From: Hymenobacter sp. HSC-4F20
GTDB taxonomy: Bacteria; Bacteroidota; Bacteroidia; Cytophagales; Hymenobacteraceae
Assembly (NCBI RefSeq): GCF_019599275.1
Contig: NZ_JAHZTD010000002.1
Location: 248,001-312,000 of the forward strand
Length of the DNA stretch: 64,000 bases
Reading direction: 5' to 3'
In this document: piece after piece, positions 33,931 to 39,678 of the stretch
How the letters are laid out: the number at the start of each line of letters is the position of its first letter
Numbering within the stretch: the first letter of the stretch is position 1
Translations under genes and position numbers: made by a program
Notes under the pieces: generated by a model
Told to the model about the DNA's origin: nothing
Databases searched by the model: none
Seen by the model: the letters and a program-made list of their open reading frames with translations, nothing else

Positions 33931-34242
33931 CTACAGAAGTAGATGGTGAGAGGTAGGGCAGTTATAGCCCACGGCGCCGCACACACGTTGCAGGTTTTCC
34001 AGCTTCAAAACCGTAGCGGACGTGCGGGGGGCTTTGGTGGCATCTGCCGGCGGGGTAAGCAAGGCCCGGGTCGCTTCTTTGCTCAACCCGCAGCGCGCTC
34101 CAATGCCGGCCAGGTTGAGCATATCCCGGTTGGCCGCTACCCAAGTTCGTAGGTGTGTCCATTCGGCGGCCACATCCCGGCCTTCTACCGTGGCGGGGGC
34201 TGGCTTGGGCCCCCGCTTTTTGGGTGTAGTGTCCGTACGCAT
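33931..34242 (-). CDS. Phage protein, possibly DNA-binding
   Basis: A protein of 103 residues. The basic start is TTPKKRGPKPAP, followed by a helical segment (LNLAGIGARCGLSKEATRALL) that could form a helix-turn-helix, and then VLKLENLQRVCGAVGY. The upstream gene's stop overlaps its start (TAATG), so they are probably translated together. It is a candidate small regulator; no family assigned. Confidence 0.6.
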   Translation of the reverse strand: MRTDTTPKKRGPKPAPATVEGRDVAAEWTHLRTWVAANRDMLNLAGIGARCGLSKEATRALLTPPADATKAPRTSATVLKLENLQRVCGAVGYNCPTSHHLLL

Positions 34243-34457
34243 TAGGCGTTGGTGGCTTCGGCTTCCGTGGCCCAGGCTTCCAGCACCTCGTTCACTGGCT
34301 CATCACTGCGTTCAACACGGGAGAAGGCTTCACGCTTCCAAGTGATGAATGCCGTCGTGTTGTCGTAGCAGTAGCTTAGGCGCTCTGGATTGTTCGCTAC
34401 CCATTCGTTCACTGCATCGGTGATTTCGTCGTTGGTCATGGTGTTGGAAGTCTTCAT
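34242..34457 (-). CDS. Small acidic phage protein
   Basis: A protein of 71 residues, acidic and helical (MTNDEITDAVNEWVANNPE, VERSDEPVNEVLEAWATEAE). It has its own promoter of a type repeated 428 bases upstream, and its 5' leader and first codons (MKTSNTMT) resemble those of the gene driven by that second promoter (MNTSAIMT). Stop overlaps the next start. Function unknown. Confidence 0.6.
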   Translation of the reverse strand: MKTSNTMTNDEITDAVNEWVANNPERLSYCYDNTTAFITWKREAFSRVERSDEPVNEVLEAWATEAEATNA

Positions 34458-34489
34458 GGTAGTAGGATTGTTTGTGGTGGTTGGTGAAG

Positions 34490-34530
34490 CAAAGATACGA
34501 ACTCTTTTCTTATTTGCAACTCATTTGAGT
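34490..34530 (-). promoter_or_regulatory. Phage promoter copy A with operator
   Basis: On the minus strand: TTG (34519-34517), 19-nt spacer, TATCTTTG (34497-34490), 33 bases before the start codon. The inverted repeat ACTCA-TT-TGAGT at 34519-34530 touches the TTG. The same layout recurs at 34918-34958. Confidence 0.75.
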
Positions 34531-34549
34531 AACAAAACAGAGAAAAATA

Positions 34550-34885
34550 TTACGCCAGGATGAAGCGAACCGACTGGCCGGCTTTGGCGGCGGTGATGGC
34601 GCGGCTGGCATCGGCCGAGGAAACGCGCTTGCAGAACTGCGTGCTGTTGAGGCCGGCCAGGGAAGTCACGTTGTCGAACGAATACAGATAGTCGAATTGC
34701 TTGTAAGAAGCGGCAAACGCAACGGCCGAGTAGCCTACTTCAATCACCACCTCTACGGCCGCAGCTTTGGCAGCCGCCCAGGCGCGCTTGAGCTGGCAGG
34801 CAAACTTCTCTTTGTAGCTCATCCACTTGGCGTTCATCGTGCGGGCGGCGGCGTGGGCGGCGGTCATGATAGCGGAAGTGTTCAT
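34550..34885 (-). CDS. Ala-rich phage protein
   Basis: A protein of 111 residues. The N-terminal half is a basic, Ala-rich amphipathic helix (AAHAAARTMNAKWMSYKEKF, AWAAAKAAAVEVVIEVGYSA); the C-terminal half is mixed (FDNVTSLAGLNSTQFCKRVS). It is expressed from a promoter almost identical to that of the next gene. Family not recognised; an early or superinfection-related function is possible but not shown. Confidence 0.6.
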   Translation of the reverse strand: MNTSAIMTAAHAAARTMNAKWMSYKEKFACQLKRAWAAAKAAAVEVVIEVGYSAVAFAASYKQFDYLYSFDNVTSLAGLNSTQFCKRVSSADASRAITAAKAGQSVRFILA

Positions 34886-34917
34886 CGTCGTAGTTGGTTA
34901 GTGGCGTTGGAGTGATT

Positions 34918-34958
34918 CAAAGGTACGAATCGTTTTATTAATTGCAACACATTTGAGT
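34918..34958 (-). promoter_or_regulatory. Phage promoter copy B with operator-like site
   Basis: On the minus strand: TTG (34947-34945), 19-nt spacer, TACCTTTG (34925-34918), 33 bases before the start codon. The neighbouring ACACATTTGAGT differs from the perfect palindrome of copy A at one arm position. Confidence 0.75.
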
Positions 34959-34982
34959 AAATAATTATTTAGCACACACAAG

Positions 34983-35013
34983 AAACCCCGCTCCTGAGTC
35001 AGAAACGGGGTTT
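34983..35013 (-). terminator. Phage terminator (AAACCCCG type)
   Basis: An 8-bp stem (34983-34990 with 35006-35013) downstream of the minus-strand gene ending at 35049. The arms match those of the hairpin at 35990. Confidence 0.7.
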
Positions 35014-35048
35014 ATGAAAACCAGATGTGAGAGGTAGAGAACTGCCAG

Positions 35049-35486
35049 TTATTCCGTAGTTCGTGCGGCGTAGTACCGTATAGCTGCTTCAACATGCGCT
35101 GTGGCTCCTTCGGGGGCGGCGCGCACCAGGGCGGCTACGTCAGGTGCTACCCTGTTGACACCTAGCGGCTTTTTGCCATCCAGCTTTTTAGGTCGCCCCC
35201 CTTTTTGGCCTACCAACCCCCGGTAGAGGTCATGTTTCGTTTCCTCCCTGTCCCACTCCGCCAATGCATTGCCCATAACGTGCGCGGGGATAGGCGCGCG
35301 GCTGTTGCGCGTAGCTCCTACGATGCGTTGCCCCATGCGGGTGGCGTGCTCTAGGTCGTTGTCTACCAGGGCCTGCACGTACCCCTCTACAATGCGGCGT
35401 TGACTTTCAGTCACAACAGAGTAGTAGTTGCGCAGTGCCTCCCCTAGCGCCCGGCCGGGGGAAGCGGTTTGCTTGGTTTCCTCCAT
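35049..35486 (-). CDS. Phage protein of unknown function
   Basis: A protein of 145 residues. The start at 35486 (MEETKQTASPGRALG) was chosen because the longer frame runs into the preceding gene; the gap to that gene's stop is then 4 bases. Largely helical (NYYSVVTESQRRIVEGYVQA), with a basic central loop (GQKGGRPKKLDGKKP) that could bind nucleic acid, and an Ala-rich C-terminus. Probably co-transcribed with the preceding gene. Confidence 0.6.
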   Translation of the reverse strand: MEETKQTASPGRALGEALRNYYSVVTESQRRIVEGYVQALVDNDLEHATRMGQRIVGATRNSRAPIPAHVMGNALAEWDREETKHDLYRGLVGQKGGRPKKLDGKKPLGVNRVAPDVAALVRAAPEGATAHVEAAIRYYAARTTE

Positions 35487-35490
35487 TAGA

Positions 35491-35898
35491 TTAAGCGGTT
35501 TGTAACTCGTCCAATAGCTCGCTGAGTTCGTCCATAGTGTCGGTGTTATGTTGCACAACCACGTGCGCCCAGCTCGGGGCGGAAAGAGGGCCAAGCGCAA
35601 ACCGGGTCGCCGTTTCTACTACCTCGGCCAGCAGTCGAGTGGCTTTGCGCTCGGAGGCTGAGGTCGTCAGGCCCTCTACATAGTACCCCTCGTTAATTTC
35701 AGCATCCCGTACCGCCGCCCGGCACCGCTCATAGTCGGTTATCAGCGCGCCCACGACGTTCTGCCCTGCGGCGTAAGCAGTTAGGGTGGCAAGGCAGTCG
35801 CTTATGCGAGCGTCAGAGGCCAGGGGCAAGCCGGCGAGAAGTGGCAGCACCTGAGCGGCGCGGGCAGCGGACGAGTGAACATACAGGGAAGTCGTCAT
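35491..35898 (-). CDS. Phage protein of unknown function
   Basis: A protein of 135 residues, helical throughout (AAQVLPLLAGLPLASDARIS, LITDYERCRAAVRDAEINEG, DTMDELSELLDELQ). It is the first gene of a two-gene unit with its own promoter carrying a 14-bp palindrome, and closed by a terminator. No family recognised. Confidence 0.6.
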   Translation of the reverse strand: MTTSLYVHSSAARAAQVLPLLAGLPLASDARISDCLATLTAYAAGQNVVGALITDYERCRAAVRDAEINEGYYVEGLTTSASERKATRLLAEVVETATRFALGPLSAPSWAHVVVQHNTDTMDELSELLDELQTA

Positions 35899-35924
35899 GA
35901 TGTTGTTGTGGTTAAGGGATATGA

Positions 35925-35958
35925 CAAATATACGGTATGTATTTAGTTATCGATAACT
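35925..35958 (-). promoter_or_regulatory. Phage promoter with 14-bp palindromic operator
   Basis: TATATTTG on the minus strand at 35932-35925, 27 bases before the start codon. The perfect palindrome AGTTATCGATAACT at 35945-35958 lies where the -33 element would be, so a bound protein would block the promoter. Confidence 0.65.
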
Positions 35959-35989
35959 GTAAACTAAATTAATTACGATGAGCAATAAG

Positions 35990-36020
35990 AAACCCCGTTT
36001 GCGCTCTGCAAACGGGGTTT
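35990..36020 (-). terminator. Phage terminator (AAACCCCG type)
   Basis: A 13-bp perfect stem (35990-36002 with 36008-36020) and 5-nt loop. Its outer arms and TATGAAAA flank repeat those at 34983-35013. It closes the lysis-side minus-strand operon ending at 36046. Confidence 0.85.
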
Positions 36021-36045
36021 ATGAAAATAAAATACGTAGAAATAC

Positions 36046-36990
36046 CTAGCCTGTCTCAGGCTCCCGCCGGCGGCCACGTCGCAGCAGCAACCAGAGCCAA
36101 CCGGCCCCGGGTACTGGAAGGAAGGGCAGCAGCGAGTAGAGCAGCACCGTCCCGCCGATGTAGGGCAGCACAGCCCGCAGCCAGCTTTCTTTCGTGGTGG
36201 TAGCCGTAGCCTGAGCACCGGGCGCCGTAGCTGCGGCCCCGCCCTTCTGGCCTGCCTTGGTGTTGTCGGTGGCCTGGTGAGCCTGGCCTACCTGCACTGG
36301 TGCCTCGGCTTTCTTAACCGCCGCCTGGGTAGCTGTGTTGCCTTCGCCTACCTGGTAGATGATGGTGCTGTTCTTGACCTTCTGCTTTTTGGGTTGCGCA
36401 GGAGGAAGCAGGCCGAACAGCCGGCGCGGCGGGGTTGCTAGGTTTTTTCTAGTAAGCTCGCCTCCTTTCCCTAGCAAGCTCTCCTCATGTTGAGGATAGC
36501 TTGACATGGACTTGACAATCGGTGTCCGATTCATGTCCGACTGAGGGACATGGATGTCCGTTAGTAGACCAATGCTATCCACTGGCTCAGGCTTGGAGCC
36601 GGCGCAGCTGCTCAGCAGCAGGGCGGCCCCCGCAAACAACACCGCTACCCGTAGTCCCGCACTCAGGCGCTCCGGATGGTGCGGGCTCAGGCGACGTAGC
36701 AACTTATCCCACAAAGCTGTTTGTCCTACCTCGAACGCCGGCCGGCGGGCTGCCAAGTTCAGCACCACATCAAACAGTAGCAGCCGGCTTAGGATAGCAG
36801 CTATCAGGTGCGGCCAAGTTGGTACCAAAAACAGCGGTAAGCCGTAGAGAAACGTACCAACCCGGTGCAGCGCAAAATCTTGTTCAGCGGCTTCCTTGCC
36901 GGGCGGGGTGCGGCGAATGGCAGGCAGCAGCCGGCCCTGCATGAAGGCCAGCAGCGCCACAAAAACAGGCCAAAACAGTAGTTCTACCAT
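36046..36990 (-). CDS. Phage membrane protein, possible lysis accessory
   Basis: A protein of 314 residues. Membrane segments at about 1-20, 45-80 (VGTFLYGLPLFLVPTWPHLI, ILSRLLLFDVVLNLA) and 112-130, the last running into LLLSSCAGSKPEP, which looks like an embedded lipobox. A long soluble linker follows (about 135-265) with repeated Ala/Gly/Thr, then two C-terminal hydrophobic stretches (YIGGTVLLYSLLPFLPV) and an Arg-rich end. It overlaps the upstream gene by 7 bases and lies downstream of the lysozyme gene, so an envelope-disrupting (spanin-like) role is possible. No family match is claimed. Confidence 0.6.
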   Translation of the reverse strand: MVELLFWPVFVALLAFMQGRLLPAIRRTPPGKEAAEQDFALHRVGTFLYGLPLFLVPTWPHLIAAILSRLLLFDVVLNLAARRPAFEVGQTALWDKLLRRLSPHHPERLSAGLRVAVLFAGAALLLSSCAGSKPEPVDSIGLLTDIHVPQSDMNRTPIVKSMSSYPQHEESLLGKGGELTRKNLATPPRRLFGLLPPAQPKKQKVKNSTIIYQVGEGNTATQAAVKKAEAPVQVGQAHQATDNTKAGQKGGAAATAPGAQATATTTKESWLRAVLPYIGGTVLLYSLLPFLPVPGAGWLWLLLRRGRRREPETG

Positions 36991-37358
36991 GCGCGTCCGG
37001 CTGGAATGGTGTGCGTGTAGCCTGCTGCATCCTCGTAGCTCTGGGTTGCCCAGCGCACGGTGTCGCCTGCCTGGGTTGTGTGCAGCTCGACGGCCGCCGG
37101 GGCGGGGGTGCGCTGGCAGCTGAGCAGGCCCGAGCCAGCCAGCAGCAAAATCAGGACAGCGGGTAGCAGGTCGCGTTTACGGGCCTTGGCTTCGTTGCGG
37201 AAGGCGCGCCATACAGTCAGCACTACGAATGCGGCAGCCGACCAGAAAGCGGCATGGCTCCACCAGGTGGCTTTACCGTGCACGTTGTAGTCCAGTACCA
37301 GGATAGCACCCACGGCTACCACAGCAGCAATGAGCAGAAGGAATGAGAGGTTTTTCAT
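36984..37358 (-). CDS. Phage membrane protein with internal lipobox-like motif
   Basis: A protein of 124 residues. Hydrophobic segments at 1-22 and 35-50, and a third at about 68-82 ending in GSGLLSCQR, which resembles a lipobox. A short Pro/Thr-rich C-terminal part follows. It sits between the N-acetylmuramidase gene and another membrane protein gene with a similar internal SSC motif; the two overlap. The arrangement recalls two-component spanins but neither protein fits the classical form. Confidence 0.55.
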   Translation of the reverse strand: MKNLSFLLLIAAVVAVGAILVLDYNVHGKATWWSHAAFWSAAAFVVLTVWRAFRNEAKARKRDLLPAVLILLLAGSGLLSCQRTPAPAAVELHTTQAGDTVRWATQSYEDAAGYTHTIPAGRAW

Positions 37359-37389
37359 AGGTGAACTAGTGAGATAGTGAAGTGGTGCG

Positions 37390-38019
37390 TTAGGAAAGCG
37401 AGGCGTAGGCGGCAGCCAGGCGCGTGTCGTACTTGAATTGCTTGTAGGCTACCCCGTTATAATGGTAGGCCACGACGCCCCACTCCTTCTTTTTCAGAGC
37501 CGAGGCCAGCAGGGGTTTGGAGCGAATCCAGCGCAGCATAGCGGCTAGCTGATTGGCTTCGGACTGACGAAACGACTCTACCATTTCGGCTACTGTGTTG
37601 AAGCCGCAGGCAGCATGGTTGAAACCCATCATTTGCGGCAGGCCCCAAGAGGTAGCGAGTTGCGCGGTTTTCTGATCAATGCGGGTAGCGGCATCGAAGG
37701 CAATCCGCTCCCGCACCTGTCCTTCCACTTGATTGGCCTGGGTCAATTCCCAGTTGGCCAGCAGCGCAGCCTGCTCATCTGTGAGGTTGGCGGGCGCGGT
37801 GCGCTTGACGGCCGCGGCCTGGTTCAGAGCAGCAGCCAGGGGCTTCGGCAACAGGCGCCGGAACCAGCTCGGCTCAAACTGAATGAGCAGGTAGCCGGTC
37901 TTGGCATCGTAGCCCGAGCCGCCGGTTTCTACTTGCAGCAGAGCCTGCACGGCGCGGGATTCAAAGCCGGCGGCAACGGCGGCCTGGCGGATTTGATCGG
38001 GGGTGAGGCGTTGGCTCAT
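37390..38019 (-). CDS. Phage endolysin, N-acetylmuramidase (DUF3380-like)
   Basis: A protein of 209 residues. Family-typical segments: AVQALLQVETGGSGYDAKTG with the probable catalytic Glu, YLLIQFEPSWFRRLL, ATSWGLPQMMGFNHAACGFN, and YHYNGVAYKQFKYDTRLAAAY at the C-terminus. The family cleaves peptidoglycan between N-acetylmuramic acid and N-acetylglucosamine. There is no signal peptide, so release through a holin is expected; the upstream gene, overlapping by 4 bases, is a holin candidate. No separate wall-binding domain. Confidence 0.85.
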   Translation of the reverse strand: MSQRLTPDQIRQAAVAAGFESRAVQALLQVETGGSGYDAKTGYLLIQFEPSWFRRLLPKPLAAALNQAAAVKRTAPANLTDEQAALLANWELTQANQVEGQVRERIAFDAATRIDQKTAQLATSWGLPQMMGFNHAACGFNTVAEMVESFRQSEANQLAAMLRWIRSKPLLASALKKKEWGVVAYHYNGVAYKQFKYDTRLAAAYASLS

Positions 38020-38258
38020 GCAGGCATGGTTACATCAGTGGTAGGATCAGGCCCGGCAGCAGGCGGCGGGGCGGCAGAGAGTTTTTCCAGTCCTTCGCCC
38101 ACGGCGGCCAGCACCAGACCCAGCCATGGCAGCCAAGCGTACTTCTCGTTGGCGGCCAGTACGGAGGCAGCAATCAGCGCCCCCACGCCCTTCAGGGCAG
38201 CGGCCCAGCGCTGCACGGTGGCCGGGGCGGGCTTGTAGAAATTGGAGAAGGAAAACAT
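38016..38258 (-). CDS. Holin candidate
   Basis: A protein of 80 residues with one strong and one weaker membrane segment (LKGVGALIAASVLAANEKYA, WLPWLGLVLAAVGEGLEKL) and a Pro/Asp-rich tail. Its small size, hydrophobicity and ATGA overlap with the endolysin gene all fit a holin. Function is inferred from context; no sequence family recognised. Confidence 0.6.
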   Translation of the reverse strand: MFSFSNFYKPAPATVQRWAAALKGVGALIAASVLAANEKYAWLPWLGLVLAAVGEGLEKLSAAPPPAAGPDPTTDVTMPA

Positions 38259-38962
38259 CAGGCAGACATCAGGTAAGAGAATTCGGAGGCGTATTCTTTC
38301 AGCAGCTGCTCCAGGGCCGCATCCAGCGGCCGGGTGGGCACCTGCGGGTCGGGCGTTTGGTCGGGCCGCACCAGTTCGGTTTCGCGCCAGTTGAGCACGT
38401 AGAGGCCAATCACCCCACCGGGCCGGCGCACGAACACGGCGATGGCGCTCTGGTAGTCGCGCTCAGCCATGATCTTATTGGACTTCCAGTCATCACAGCG
38501 GTTATGCCAGAGCAGGGCGTAAGCCTGTTGCTCCAGCACCAGAATCAGGCGGGGTACGTCCTGAGCAAATAGAATGCGCTCGGTATCCATGTAGCGCGCA
38601 TCCCCCGGCCGGGCCGCCTCGGCCTGCATCACGAACTTCTCCACACTATCCCCCGTGCGCAGGTACTCCCCATTCTGCACCGCATACAGGCTCACATGGT
38701 CACAGCCGCTTTCCAGGCGCAGCCGCTCGGCGGTCTGCTCCAGAATAATGGCCTTGCGAGAATTCGGCACCAGATGCACCGAGGGTTGTTTGCGGGCCTC
38801 TTGCTGGCGCTTGAGGATGCTATCCAGATAAGACTGCAGGAAGTTTTTTACAGGCTCTTTTGCTACCAGATACACCCCGTAGGCACCCAATAAAATAGCC
38901 CCCATGAACCATGGGAGCGTTTTTAAATAATCAAGAAGAGCAGAGGCTTGAAGAAAAAACAC
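38258..38962 (-). CDS. Membrane-anchored phage protein with GAF-like domain
   Basis: A protein of 234 residues with a GTG start at 38962 (an internal ATG lies at 38905). One membrane helix at about 18-35 (WFMGAILLGAYGVYLVA) is followed by a basic coiled segment (SILKRQQEARKQ) and a globular domain at about 75-210. The latter's pattern (LRLESGCDHVSLYAVQNGEY, SAIAVFVRRPGGVIGLYVLN) resembles a GAF fold. The stop touches the holin candidate's start. The role is unknown; a sensor coupled to lysis timing is a speculation. Confidence 0.55.
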   Translation of the reverse strand: MFFLQASALLDYLKTLPWFMGAILLGAYGVYLVAKEPVKNFLQSYLDSILKRQQEARKQPSVHLVPNSRKAIILEQTAERLRLESGCDHVSLYAVQNGEYLRTGDSVEKFVMQAEAARPGDARYMDTERILFAQDVPRLILVLEQQAYALLWHNRCDDWKSNKIMAERDYQSAIAVFVRRPGGVIGLYVLNWRETELVRPDQTPDPQVPTRPLDAALEQLLKEYASEFSYLMSA

Positions 38963-39099
38963 GGGTAGAGGCAGAGGACAGATAGCAGCAAGCGAAATAG
39001 AGGTCTGGGGCAGAGCGAAATCAAAGCTACCCAGGTCAGTAGCTGGCTGGAAGCAAGCATCTGTACCTTTGTTGCACCGCCGATTTTGGGCATAAAAAA

Positions 39100-39121
39100 G
39101 CCCCGCTGGGAAGGGCGGGGC
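39100..39121 (-). terminator. Phage terminator
   Basis: A 7-bp GC stem (39100-39106 with 39115-39121). On the minus strand it is followed by TTTTTTATG. It ends the small membrane-protein frame at 39152-39280. Confidence 0.75.
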
Positions 39122-39151
39122 AGGGTCGGAAAGTATAGGCCTTCTGTCAGT

Positions 39152-39280
39152 TTAGGACAGAAGGCCGACCAGCAGCAAACCCAGCAATAGCGCAGCAAGC
39201 AGAACCGCCCATCCGACCCAATTCTGCAGTTGTGCATTTAGTAGATGAGCTATTAATTTTAAGCATATTTTGCGGCTCAT
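39152..39280 (-). CDS. 42-residue single-helix membrane protein
   Basis: An ATG at 39280, preceded by GAAGA, opens a 42-residue frame (start MSRKICLKLIAHLLN, then one long helix WVGWAVLLAALLLGLLLVGL). A terminator follows. It was read by hand because a different frame covers the same DNA. Its first 15 codons overlap the antisense of an acyltransferase remnant, so the original start may have been lost or replaced. It could be an accessory holin or antiholin; not shown. Confidence 0.45.
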   Translation of the reverse strand: MSRKICLKLIAHLLNAQLQNWVGWAVLLAALLLGLLLVGLLS

Positions 39281-39411
39281 TCTTCACGCACCGGTATAGA
39301 CCTAACTTTTACATCGGGCTGGCCAGTGTGGTGACCTATTGGATTGAAAAACCCGCAATGCGTTGGCTAAAGACTCGTCTTACCCCAATAAACCGGATTG
39401 CTGTTGCCTAA
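39235..39411 (+). pseudogene. C-terminal remnant of an acyltransferase-3 family protein
   Basis: An open plus-strand frame without a start encodes ELLILSIFCGSFFTHRYRP, then FYIGLASVVTYWIEKPAMRW and LKTRLTPINRIAVA, stop at 39409. The last membrane helix followed by YWIEKPAMRWL is characteristic of the end of OafA/YrhL-type (acyltransferase 3) membrane O-acyltransferases. Only about 58 codons remain; upstream the frame meets the small phage gene. In phages, intact versions modify surface polysaccharides (serotype conversion), so this may be the relic of such a gene. Confidence 0.65.
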
Positions 39412-39596
39412 GATTGCTGATCGTGGAATTCATCCCGCGCCATTGACAATTGCCGGTAGAGGCTATCTATCTGCTCACCAAAGGGGCTACTCATTGTTGG
39501 GATTGAAGTGCCGTTATCCACGGCGTACACCTCTCGAACTTTTGCAATGCTGTGTAGAGCTTTATCCAATTCTTTCGCTACTTCTGCTTGTGACAT
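39408..39596 (-). CDS. Small helical phage protein
   Basis: A protein of 62 residues, mostly helical and charged (MSQAEVAKELDKALHSIAKV, EQIDSLYRQLSMARDEFHDQ). Its stop codon overlaps that of the plus-strand acyltransferase remnant, so the junction of foreign DNA lies right behind it. It is the last gene before a terminator separating it from the fibre gene upstream. Function unknown. Confidence 0.55.
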   Translation of the reverse strand: MSQAEVAKELDKALHSIAKVREVYAVDNGTSIPTMSSPFGEQIDSLYRQLSMARDEFHDQQS

Positions 39597-39631
39597 GACT
39601 TTTTGTATTTAACGGCATTAAAAGTACTTAA

Positions 39632-39669
39632 AACAAAAAAGCCCTGGCCTAACAGCCGGGCTTTTTTGT
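39632..39669 (-). terminator. Terminator after the tail-fibre gene
   Basis: Stem 39635-39644 with 39658-39667 (AAAAAAGCCC type), extended by an inner GGC/GCC pairing. It ends the minus-strand fibre gene. Confidence 0.85.
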
Positions 39670-39678
39670 TGTGCTTAA

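Noticed and set aside
38923..39237. 104-codon minus-strand frame (MHNCRIGSDG start)
   Set aside because: Cys/Leu/Phe-rich, runs through a terminator hairpin, and the adjacent frame encodes a cleaner membrane helix.
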